Source: Candidatus Odinarchaeota archaeon
GTDB lineage: Archaea > Asgardarchaeota > JAGGXT01
Assembly: GCA_021162905.1 (NCBI GenBank)
Contig: JAGGXT010000116.1
Span: 1 to 5,501, forward strand
Length of the DNA stretch: 5,501 bases
Direction of reading: 5' to 3'
Both the position numbers and the translations under genes were made by a program. The notes under the pieces were generated by a model, which was not told the DNA's origin, searched no databases, and saw only the letters and a list, made by a program, of their open reading frames with translations. Below are positions 1-5,501 of the stretch, piece by piece; position 1 is the first letter of the stretch, and every line of letters starts with the position of its first letter.

Positions 1-731
1 ACTCCTAAATCTTTTAATTGCTGAATTATAGATGATATCTCATCCTCAGACTTTCCTGCTAAGTGAAAACCCCCAATGACAAGGTATATATCATTTCCTA
101 TTAGTTGCTTTGCTTTTTCAGCTATGTTTACAATGCCAGGATGCGCGCAACCAGTAACTATTATGAGCCCTTTTGTGCTATTTATGATAAGAGATTGCTC
201 TTTAATCGCATTGCCTAATTCACCCGTTGTGGCTACACCATTATAGACTTTTGTTGCATTTGAGACTTCAACAACCTCACATCCATAACTTTTAATTTCA
301 TTTTTAAAATCACTGGGAAAGCTTGAAAGAACATACACTGTAACATTACTATTCAAGCTTAACACGCCAAATAGCCCACCTACATGATCTCCATGAATAT
401 GAGAAAGAACGATTATCCGTATACTCTGGACACTTATATTTAGCATTTCCATATTGTAAAGGAGAATATCAGAATCTCCACCTGTGTCAAAAAGTATAAG
501 TGTATTACTTATATTAACGATACAGCTAAAACCCCACGCTGTTTTTAATCTACTATCATATGGATTATTATCATAAACTATTATTAGCTTAACATTCTCA
601 GCAACACCTACACTTAGATACTCAATGCTTTCTTGTTTCTCTGCTGGTTGCATGTAAAACGAGTAGTAAATACAGATTCCGAGGCTAATAACAATAATAA
701 TCAATAGAAGGCTTTTTAAATGTCTTTTCAT
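1..731 (-). CDS. Membrane-anchored metallo-beta-lactamase-fold hydrolase, COG1237 type (C-terminus off the left edge)
   Basis: I translated this frame by hand: 243 codons are open from the ATG at 731 to the window edge, where the gene continues. Residues 7-26 form one hydrophobic helix after a basic MKRHLK start, so the enzyme is probably held outside the membrane. The MBL fold follows: FDTGG near 81-85, the metal-binding HIHGDH at 111-116, GCAHPGIVN at 194-202 and GGFH at 220-223. The last two motifs are typical of COG1237, which includes proteins annotated as dihydropterin-ribofuranosyl-aminobenzene phosphate synthases; that annotation is not a safe function here. Two ATGs are adjacent (734 and 731). 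The SD-like GAGGCGG lies 1 base before the first and 4 before the second, and 4-5 is the spacing at the other genes, so I chose 731. The transporter lies 130 bases upstream on the same strand. Substrate unknown; the family call is firm. Confidence 0.88.
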   Translation of the reverse strand, partial: MKRHLKSLLLIIIVISLGICIYYSFYMQPAEKQESIEYLSVGVAENVKLIIVYDNNPYDSRLKTAWGFSCIVNISNTLILFDTGGDSDILLYNMEMLNISVQSIRIIVLSHIHGDHVGGLFGVLSLNSNVTVYVLSSFPSDFKNEIKSYGCEVVEVSNATKVYNGVATTGELGNAIKEQSLIINSTKGLIIVTGCAHPGIVNIAEKAKQLIGNDIYLVIGGFHLAGKSEDEISSIIQQLKDLG

Positions 732-765
732 CATTCCGCCTCGGTTATTAATTTTAAGTGGACTT

Positions 766-777
766 GCTTTTTAATGT
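766..777 (-). promoter_or_regulatory. Weak candidate TATA element for the MBL-fold gene
   Basis: On the minus strand this reads ACATTAAAAAGC. It is placed so that transcription would begin near 746, giving a short leader that includes the SD-like GAGGCGG. A second TATA-like string, CTTTATA at 831-837, would give a longer leader. Neither is strong. No oligo-T stop lies between the transporter and this gene, so co-transcription is an equal alternative. Confidence 0.25.
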
Positions 778-861
778 TATCTTCATATTTAGCAGTGGAT
801 ATGATTTTAATTCAATAATGATTTATGGCCTATAAAGACATGTACTTATAATGCCATCAAA

Positions 862-2172
862 TTAAAGAAATTGCATTGTGAAGAAGTAAACATATCCAGC
901 GAATACGATTAGGATTCCCAATGGTGTGAAGTATTTGAGAAGGTATATCCAGATTTTATGAATTTTCTCTTCTTCTAAAGTTTCTACTTTCCAAATCCAG
1001 CCAATAAAAATCGTTGTAATTAACCCCATTAGCGGTGGAATTATAGTCCATAACCAATCAAAAAGGTTCCATATTACAAATGAAAGTGCTGATGGCACTC
1101 CTACTAAGAACTCAAAAACGCCTACTATTAATGCTGCCTTCTTTCTATCAAACTTAAATTCATCTACCAAATATGCTGTTGCAACTTCAAAGGCCGCTTT
1201 CGTACATTCGAGCGCAGCTATAGCGAATCCTAAGAAAAAGATAACCCCGAGAAAGTATCCATAGGGCATTTTTGCAAAAATTTGTGGCAAAATTATAAAC
1301 GCCAAGTTAGGTCCAGAATCTGGATTTAATCCAAAAGCAAATACAGCAGGGAATATTGCAAGTCCTGCTAGAATGGATGCTAGGTTATCTCCTATAGAGA
1401 CAGCATAAGTGTTCCATTCAACGTTTTGATCCTTTTTCATATAACTTCCATATGTTATTATAAAGCCTATTCCTAAAGCAGTTGTGAAGTAAACTTGTCC
1501 CAAGGCTTGTAACCATGTGATCCAATCATATAATGGTTCTAATCTTGGATAAAATAGAAATATAACACCTTCGTACGAGTTTGGTAATGTTAACGCCCTA
1601 ATAACCCCTGCAATCAAAATTAAAAAAAGTGCAGGCATGAGAATAGAATTAACTCTCTCAATTCCTTTACTAACTCCTCTAATTATGAAAAATGTGCAGT
1701 ATGCGGTGGCTATCGCTAAACCAACTACAGAAAGCCATCCAGGGAACACAGAGTTCCATATTGAGTACAAAAAATCGGAATTAGTTGAATAGATAATTCC
1801 ACTTAAGCTTAAGCAAAAATATATTACTGTCCACCCAACAACTACGAGATACTGAGAATTAAGAATTGTTCCGAAAATTACTATTAGATCACCTACTCGT
1901 TTCCAATTTCTTGAACGTCCTATCTTGATTGCAATTTCTTCAAAAGCACCTGCAGGATTCTTTTTAGTGCTTTTTCCAAGTATTGTCTCAGCGATATATG
2001 CTGGAATTCCAACCAAAATATAGAAGACTCCATAAATTAATAGGAACGTTGCACCACCGTAAATTCCTAACTTAAATGGAAACCTCCAAAGACTGCCAAG
2101 TCCAACAGTAGCGGCCATGAATGCAAAAATAGCACCAATCTTAGTTCTCCAAAGCTCTCGCTCTTCGCTCAT
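862..2172 (-). CDS. NSS (SLC6/LeuT) family transporter with altered sodium-site residues
   Basis: This is a 436-residue membrane protein with about 11 helices (roughly 12-33, 39-66, 93-123, 146-164, 174-194, 220-244, 256-280, 304-339, 346-363, 367-392, 407-433), the count of 11-helix bacterial NSS proteins such as MhsT. NSS marks include VGLGSLWRFP in helix 1, VGIPAYIAE in helix 2, and GQVYFTTALGIGFIITYGSY in helix 6. Numbered from the ATG at 2172, the remembered LeuT sequence aligns almost residue for residue: R5, W8, R30, E62 and Y108 are conserved, as are the equivalents of F253, T254, D369 and D404. That supports this start over the in-frame TTG at 2187. The sodium ligands differ: N27 is Ser, and T354-S355 are E322-C323, with K325 following. 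The family usually imports amino acids with Na+. Here the substrate is unknown and the coupling ion is doubtful. It has its own promoter and SD. Confidence 0.93.
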   Translation of the reverse strand: MSEERELWRTKIGAIFAFMAATVGLGSLWRFPFKLGIYGGATFLLIYGVFYILVGIPAYIAETILGKSTKKNPAGAFEEIAIKIGRSRNWKRVGDLIVIFGTILNSQYLVVVGWTVIYFCLSLSGIIYSTNSDFLYSIWNSVFPGWLSVVGLAIATAYCTFFIIRGVSKGIERVNSILMPALFLILIAGVIRALTLPNSYEGVIFLFYPRLEPLYDWITWLQALGQVYFTTALGIGFIITYGSYMKKDQNVEWNTYAVSIGDNLASILAGLAIFPAVFAFGLNPDSGPNLAFIILPQIFAKMPYGYFLGVIFFLGFAIAALECTKAAFEVATAYLVDEFKFDRKKAALIVGVFEFLVGVPSALSFVIWNLFDWLWTIIPPLMGLITTIFIGWIWKVETLEEEKIHKIWIYLLKYFTPLGILIVFAGYVYFFTMQFL

Positions 2173-2177
2173 AATGG

Positions 2178-2181
2178 CACC
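2178..2181 (-). promoter_or_regulatory. SD that decides the transporter start
   Basis: The minus strand reads GGTG five bases before the ATG at 2172, a partial match to the archaeal GGAGGTGA. The alternative TTG at 2187 has only a T-run upstream and no SD. Confidence 0.6.
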
Positions 2182-2217
2182 ATCCAAAAAAAGAAGGCAC
2201 GGATAACTTAAAATTTT

Positions 2218-2227
2218 TTATATAAAA
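2218..2227 (-). promoter_or_regulatory. TATA box of the transporter gene
   Basis: The minus strand reads TTTTATATAA, a strong archaeal TATA element. Transcription would start near 2197, giving a leader of about 25 bases that contains the SD. The element is framed by an inverted repeat, AAATTTT at 2211-2217 and AAAATTT at 2224-2230. In such AT-rich sequence this may be chance rather than an operator. Confidence 0.65.
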
Positions 2228-2288
2228 TTTGAGTCGTTCTTGGGCCTCAATTAAATATTTTTTATTGATTGCCTGTTTTTAATAAGAT

Positions 2289-2299
2289 AAAACGAAAAA
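2289..2299 (-). terminator. Oligo-T terminator of the small unknown gene
   Basis: Seven bases past the stop codon the minus strand reads TTTTTCGTTTT. Paired T-runs of this kind are typical archaeal termination signals. It would separate this gene from the transporter, which has its own TATA box downstream. Confidence 0.5.
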
Positions 2300-2305
2300 T
2301 GAATA

Positions 2306-2749
2306 TCACACTTCTAACTTTGATTGGTCACTTTTAAATAAGTCAGGTTCTATTTTTCTTGCAATCTCTTCAAGACGTTGAAGTATTTCTTTTTTAAAGC
2401 CTACAAATATGCCCCCCTCTTTAATTCCAAGGTATCCGCCAACACGTTTTCCTTTTTCAATAATATCGAGTCCACTAATCTTTATCTTTGTATACCTATG
2501 TTTACCTTTTACGAGCGGTTCTCTTGGAATTACAATAAATCCATTCTCCTTTCCAACTATTATCGCTCCATAACCCTCTACTTTATTTTCAAATTTCAAC
2601 TCATCACTTTCTAAGTCCAAATGAGTTATTCTGGCAAGGGCATATCCCTTTATGTGAATATATGCGTCAACATCAACCTTCCAGATATGGTTATTATAAA
2701 GAGTAACCTCGACTTTAACGGGAACTTTTCCCTTACAAGGACCTGTCAT
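2306..2749 (-). CDS. Hypothetical soluble protein, 147 residues, probably beta-rich
   Basis: I do not recognise this protein. It starts at the ATG at 2749 (MTGPCKGKV). A perfect AGGTGA ends five bases before it, and the in-frame GTG at 2758 lies inside that SD, so the longer 150-residue reading is unlikely. There is no signal peptide, membrane helix or metal-binding cysteine pattern (one Cys, residue 5). Alternating hydrophobic and charged stretches such as VKVEVTLY, WKVDVDAYIHI, GAIIVG and GFIVIP suggest beta strands over most of its length. Glycine-rich turns follow (RVGGYLGIKEGGIFVGF). The last 30 residues look like an amphipathic helix (EILQRLEEIARKI) and a charged tail. It is rich in Lys and Glu, as in thermophile proteins. 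It is a monocistronic unit with its own TATA box and T-tract. Its coding character is convincing, but the function is unknown. Confidence 0.8.
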   Translation of the reverse strand: MTGPCKGKVPVKVEVTLYNNHIWKVDVDAYIHIKGYALARITHLDLESDELKFENKVEGYGAIIVGKENGFIVIPREPLVKGKHRYTKIKISGLDIIEKGKRVGGYLGIKEGGIFVGFKKEILQRLEEIARKIEPDLFKSDQSKLEV

Positions 2750-2754
2750 AGTGC

Positions 2755-2760
2755 TCACCT
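2755..2760 (-). promoter_or_regulatory. SD that decides the start of the small unknown gene
   Basis: The minus strand reads AGGTGA, a six-base match to the archaeal SD, five bases before the ATG at 2749. It overlaps the GTG at 2758 and so rules that codon out as the likely start. Confidence 0.8.
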
Positions 2761-2805
2761 AGATTGCTTGAATATCTCTTTCCATAATAACAGAGAAATT
2801 TTTCA

Positions 2806-2815
2806 TTTATATAAA
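2806..2815 (-). promoter_or_regulatory. TATA box of the small unknown gene
   Basis: TTTATATAAA is a perfect 10-base palindrome and a near-ideal archaeal TATA box. On the minus strand it predicts a start near 2784 and a leader of about 35 bases containing the AGGTGA. Because it is symmetrical, orientation comes from the gene position and not from the box itself. Confidence 0.6.
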
Positions 2816-2941
2816 GTAAACGTTACAAAAATCCCAAAATGTCCTTATACATTATTACCATAATTCTTCACCCACATGGAAATATAAGAGAAAAAGGTTT
2901 AAACACCTCTAAAAGTGAAGATTTAGAACGTTTTTAAAATT

Positions 2942-2984
2942 AATAAGAATCAGTGACTTAGGCGCAATAGGATAAATAAGAATC
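2942..2984. repeat. Direct repeat AATAAGAATC, two copies
   Basis: The 10-mer AATAAGAATC occurs at 2942-2951 and 2975-2984, start to start 33 bases, or about three helical turns. A shorter copy, AATAAGA, lies at 2996-3002 and overlaps the TATA box of the following broken gene. Position and spacing would suit a regulator site, but the composition is AT-rich and chance is possible. Confidence 0.3.
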
Positions 2985-2990
2985 CTCTTG

Positions 2991-2998
2991 TATAAAAT
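2991..2998 (+). promoter_or_regulatory. TATA box of the frameshifted zinc-ribbon gene
   Basis: TATAAAAT lies about 25 bases before the ATG at 3019. Transcription would therefore begin at or next to that ATG, as in the leaderless transcripts common in archaea. GAGG at 3014-3017 directly abuts the ATG and is too close to act as a normal SD, which also favours a leaderless message. Confidence 0.5.
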
Positions 2999-3018
2999 AA
3001 GACTTAGCTAATCTGAGG

Positions 3019-3612
3019 ATGACATCGCATATCCAGTGCAATTATATGTCCCAATTGTGGGAGGTCTATCATAGTTGGATCAAAGTTTTGTCCGTATTGC
3101 AGTATCAATTTGGAAGGTATTGCTCAAAGTAGGGTGGCAACTCCATTACCAAAAATGGTTGCAATTGACCTTAATGCAACGGTTCTGGTGTTATATCTAC
3201 TGTATATTTCTTAAAAAGACATCCAGCAGGCATTATCGTATTGTTACTAATGCTCGTAGAAGCAATCATTGATATACTTGATTTAATTGATCAGATTTTG
3301 ATTTTCTGATAATCATTTCCTATGGTAGTTTCTTTGCATTCGGATTTTTAATACTAGCAATAATCGACATAGTTGTAGTGTACCAACTTTACATCTTCGA
3401 AACAGCTGTCAACCGTGGAAAAGTGCTAAACCATGAAAATCCTGAAGTTGATGCAATGTTTTTAATTAAGAAATCAATAGAGACCATTTGGGCAGTGATA
3501 TTACTAATTTTTACCCCTTACACACTTGGTTTAACTATATTACCCTGCAGTCGGCGTACCTATCTTAACATACATTATATTAAGCTTTATAACATTCACC
3601 GCTAAAAAATAA
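3019..3612 (+). pseudogene. Frameshifted gene for a zinc-ribbon multi-pass membrane protein
   Basis: No single frame covers this stretch, but joined pieces give one sensible protein. From the ATG at 3019 the frame changes before 3047. The next piece holds a zinc ribbon, CPNC at 3047-3058 and CPYC at 3089-3100 (Cys spacing 2-10-2), then a helix ending VLYLLYI and a TAA at 3212. Adding one T to the TTT at 3207-3209 leads into FLKRHPAGIIVLLLMLVEA, which stops at 3307. Adding one T to the TTTT at 3296-3299 leads into FLIIISYGSFFAFGFLILA and on to LLIFTPYTLGLTILP. Removing one C from CCC at 3543-3545 gives AVGVPILTYIILSFITF, ending AKK and TAA at 3610. The net change is zero and the span encodes about 197 residues with four or five membrane helices. 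Family unknown. The promoter and terminator survive, so decay is recent, or the indels are sequence errors. Confidence 0.75.
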
Positions 3613-3618
3613 CTCTCC

Positions 3619-3630
3619 TTTTTCTTTTTT
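3619..3630 (+). terminator. Oligo-T terminator after the zinc-ribbon pseudogene
   Basis: TTTTTCTTTTTT begins six bases past the stop of the reconstructed frame. An almost identical tract ends the ATPase gene (TTTTCTTTTTT at 5473-5483), which supports both as termination signals used by this genome. It insulates the ATPase from the broken gene. Confidence 0.6.
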
Positions 3631-3644
3631 GCTTTAAAGCAAAA
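3627..3644. repeat. Perfect 18-base palindrome
   Basis: TTTTGCTTTAAAGCAAAA is fully self-complementary over 18 bases with no spacer. It overlaps the last Ts of the terminator tract. It could be a weak hairpin reinforcing termination or a site for a dimeric regulator. It lies almost 190 bases before the ATPase start, so an operator role for that gene is not obvious. Confidence 0.5.
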
Positions 3645-3786
3645 TAAATAATAGACGAACGCAATATACAAATTTCTCAAATATTTAATTTAGGCGCTGT
3701 ATGACAGTGGTATTTAGCAAAGAATTATAAGAATTCATTCCAATAAAGAGAGAGATTATTAAACTGTGAAAAATCTCCTAAGCTAG

Positions 3787-3794
3787 TTTTATAT
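3787..3794 (+). promoter_or_regulatory. TATA box of the AAA+ ATPase gene
   Basis: TTTTATAT predicts a transcription start near 3816 and a leader of about 12 bases carrying GGTGA. A short inverted repeat, CTAAG at 3778-3782 and CTTAG at 3796-3800, brackets the box and might be an operator, though five-base arms are weak evidence. Confidence 0.5.
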
Positions 3795-3819
3795 TCTTAG
3801 TAAGTTTCTTTTAGAAAGT

Positions 3820-3824
3820 GGTGA
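3820..3824 (+). promoter_or_regulatory. SD of the AAA+ ATPase gene
   Basis: GGTGA ends four bases before the ATG at 3829 and matches the archaeal anti-SD. No other in-frame start close by has such a signal, so the start is well supported. Confidence 0.75.
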
Positions 3825-3828
3825 TTAC

Positions 3829-5418
3829 ATGGATGATGAACTTAGGCAAGAGTTTCTAGAGATTTTAAGGGAAGAGCCTCCTTTTAAGAGATTCGTCTCG
3901 CGTGGAGACATCCCCGATGAAATTGATGTTGAGGGACCACATAAAGATGTTGATGAAGTTGTTACGAAGATTATTCAAAGAACTCTTTATGATAAGCTTC
4001 CAAGATTACAACCAATTTTAGGTAGTGCGGGCATGGGAAAAACTCATTATTACTGGGTTCTTAAAAGACTTGAGGAAGGTAATGGGTACTCTTGGAGGAC
4101 AATATACGTTCCCTCACCACCAGCACCTATTAGGATGATGCTACACTTTTATACTTGTTTAATTGATGACTGTGGCGATTGGCTTATTGAAGAGGCCTCT
4201 GAAAGAATACTCTCAAAATATTATGAAAAAAGAGGTATTTTTAGAAAAGAGAGTATCGATGAGGTAATTACTAAAGCTGTTTCGGATTATCCTGGGCTTA
4301 TGGCAGATGCAATAAAAGCTCTAATTCTCTATAAAATGGACAAGGAGAAAGCAAATTTAGCAAAGCGTTGGCTTTTTGCAGAATGCTTAAATGAAGATGA
4401 GCTTGACAGATTAGGTCTTAAAGTAATAATCGAAGATGACGATGTATCTTTAGCCACAATGAAAGTTCTGACGGAAAATATTTCTAAGCCTATTGTCTTT
4501 TTCGTTGATGAGATTGAGAGTGTTTATAATATCTACGGCTCCGAAGGAGAGAAAAGATTTCTTGAGGTCATAAAGAAAATATATAACGAGCTAAAGAATG
4601 TTACAATCATTGTTTCTTGTTTAAGTGAAGTTTGGGAGAGAGTATACCTATCTGCAGATGAAACTGTTCGCAGCAGAACCGAAGACCCAGTTCATTTAAG
4701 ATCTTTTACGAAGAACGATCTGAGAGAGTTTATAGAGAAGACAATGTCGACATACTGGGATAAGCAAAATATGGAACCTCCCGAGAACAGAATATTTCCA
4801 TTTACTGATGAAGATATAGATGAAATTTACACAGCTTCGCAAGGTAATCCAAGAAAAGCTATAAGATATACCATAAATAAGCTAGTTGAAATTCTATTTG
4901 GTAAAAAGAAGAAAGTCCAGGAGGTAAAGAAGACTGATGAGACAGTGATTAAGTTTACACCTTCTGTGATTGCAGATTCAATTATCAAGGCACTCCGACG
5001 ATTTGGACTAAAAAATAGGATCGATGTTGCCCTTCATATGGTTGAAGGGAAAATAGAAAGTAGAAAACAGAAGCTAGCTGCACTTATTTCTGTAGTGAAA
5101 AATGGTCAAGAATCTATCTATGCGATAGATATCCCTAACGTAAAGTCTTGGAACAGAAGTGGGGGTGTAGCCGTCTACTACGCCGCAAAAAGAATGAAGA
5201 ACATTATAGAATCAGGAATAGCTAAAAAGGGAATAATACCAATGCCCAAGGGAACATCGGGCAACAAACTGGCAGTGCTACAGAAAGAACTAGGTGAGAA
5301 ATTAATACTACTTGAATTTGATGAAAATCGCTTGAGAAAGCTAATAGAATGCGTAACTAACGATCAGGACTGTGAGGAAATCGATAAGATTGGCGAGGTT
5401 ATCCTAAAGGATGTATAA
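3829..5418 (+). CDS. AAA+ ATPase, Orc/Cdc6-like core with an unrecognised C-terminal domain
   Basis: This intact 529-residue cytoplasmic ATPase has a short lead (1-57) containing the charged EGPHKDVDEVVTKI. The Walker A motif GSAGMGKTH is at 65-73 (Lys71, Thr72). Walker B, IVFFVDEIE, is at 222-230 (Asp227, Glu228), and a sensor-1-like strand, VTIIVSCLSE, is at 258-267. Possible arginine-finger residues are Arg281 and Arg283. A sensor-2-like QGNPRKAIR at 338-346 is typical of Orc/Cdc6-type AAA+ proteins. Between Walker A and B, about 150 residues, largely helical, is longer than in a minimal AAA+ core. A lysine-rich linker (about 358-368) leads to a domain at about 375-529 that is not an obvious winged helix. 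It has conserved-looking blocks AIDIPNVKSW and GIIPMPKGTSG. ATP binding is firm; the role is not. Candidates are a defence-system ATPase of the BrxC/BrxD kind, a replication or segregation factor, or an element-borne protein. No neighbour in the window shares its operon. Confidence 0.9.
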   Translation: MDDELRQEFLEILREEPPFKRFVSRGDIPDEIDVEGPHKDVDEVVTKIIQRTLYDKLPRLQPILGSAGMGKTHYYWVLKRLEEGNGYSWRTIYVPSPPAPIRMMLHFYTCLIDDCGDWLIEEASERILSKYYEKRGIFRKESIDEVITKAVSDYPGLMADAIKALILYKMDKEKANLAKRWLFAECLNEDELDRLGLKVIIEDDDVSLATMKVLTENISKPIVFFVDEIESVYNIYGSEGEKRFLEVIKKIYNELKNVTIIVSCLSEVWERVYLSADETVRSRTEDPVHLRSFTKNDLREFIEKTMSTYWDKQNMEPPENRIFPFTDEDIDEIYTASQGNPRKAIRYTINKLVEILFGKKKKVQEVKKTDETVIKFTPSVIADSIIKALRRFGLKNRIDVALHMVEGKIESRKQKLAALISVVKNGQESIYAIDIPNVKSWNRSGGVAVYYAAKRMKNIIESGIAKKGIIPMPKGTSGNKLAVLQKELGEKLILLEFDENRLRKLIECVTNDQDCEEIDKIGEVILKDV

Positions 5419-5463
5419 CTTATACTATCCTAATTTTTAAAATAAGCTAATCTATGGTTAATC

Positions 5464-5483
5464 TTAATTTTATTTTCTTTTTT
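5464..5483 (+). terminator. Oligo-T terminator after the AAA+ ATPase gene
   Basis: A T-rich tract of 20 bases ending TTTTCTTTTTT begins about 45 bases past the stop codon. It repeats the 11-base end of the tract at 3620-3630. It suggests the ATPase is transcribed alone, although a gene starting just beyond the window could still be linked. Confidence 0.55.
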
Positions 5484-5501
5484 ACGCACATAATTAAACA
5501 T

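Noticed and set aside
2173..2187. TTG at 2187 as the transporter start
   Set aside because: It has no SD, while the ATG at 2172 has GGTG at five bases and gives numbering that matches LeuT residue for residue at R5, W8, R30, E62 and Y108.
2750..2758. GTG at 2758 as the start of the small unknown gene
   Set aside because: The codon lies within the AGGTGA that serves the ATG at 2749.
2378..2863. Two plus-strand open frames (2378-2614 and 2621-2863)
   Set aside because: They lie largely antisense to the gene at 2306-2749, which has an SD, a TATA box and good protein composition. Their own translations are low-complexity, lack SDs and look like shadows.
2759..3018. RNA gene or CRISPR leader in the divergent spacer
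   Set aside because: I found no tRNA-like arms, no paired C/D boxes in a sensible arrangement and no spaced repeat-spacer pattern, only promoters and short AT-rich repeats.
3075..3272. Open frame of 65 codons inside the zinc-ribbon pseudogene
   Set aside because: It is out of frame with the zinc ribbon that covers the same bases, and its translation has no membrane or domain character.
3378..3605. Reading 3378-3605 as a complete small gene starting at GTG
   Set aside because: The frame is open upstream to 3273 with membrane-protein sense, there is no SD, and its last 20 codons are replaced by better coding sense in another frame after the CCC at 3543. It is one piece of the broken gene.
2958..3697. 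Shared 8-mer TTAGGCGC at 2958-2965 and 3690-3697 as a common operator
   Set aside because: Flanks do not match, distances to the promoters differ, and a single shared 8-mer in several kilobases is weak evidence.
3752..3777. Inverted repeat GAGATT/AATCTC upstream of the ATPase as a regulatory hairpin
   Set aside because: Six-base AT-rich arms with a 14-base loop are expected by chance, and it lies upstream of the TATA box.

Overview
The window reads as AT-rich archaeal chromosome. Translation signals match the archaeal 16S 3' end: AGGTGA or GGTGA lies 4-5 bases before each of the two clearest ATG starts. TATA boxes sit about 25 bases upstream of expected transcription starts, and gene ends carry pyrimidine-rich oligo-T tracts without classical GC hairpins. 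The gene content also fits an archaeon: an Orc/Cdc6-like AAA+ ATPase, an NSS-family transporter and a COG1237-type metallo-beta-lactamase-fold protein. The lineage cannot be fixed from this window; an uncultured Thermoproteota-like archaeon is a guess.

Left half, minus strand. From right to left it holds a small unrecognised soluble protein (2306-2749), an 11-helix transporter of the neurotransmitter:sodium symporter family (862-2172), and a membrane-anchored MBL-fold hydrolase that runs off the left edge (1-731). The small protein and the transporter each have their own TATA box and SD. The hydrolase may have its own weak promoter or be read through from the transporter, since no oligo-T stop separates them.

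Right half, plus strand. At 3019-3612 there is a gene for a small zinc-ribbon membrane protein that can be read only by switching frame about four times. Its promoter, zinc ribbon, membrane helices and stop are still recognisable, so it is a recent pseudogene or a cluster of sequence errors. After a terminator tract, an intact 529-residue AAA+ ATPase with an unrecognised C-terminal domain fills 3829-5418. It has its own promoter and terminator and appears to be a single-gene unit.

The most unusual observation is in the transporter. Its gating residues line up with LeuT, but the side chains that hold sodium are replaced: Asn27 by Ser, and the Thr354-Ser355 pair by Glu-Cys, with a Lys three residues after the Glu. 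This suggests it is not a normal sodium symporter. No CRISPR array, tRNA, rRNA or insertion sequence was seen.
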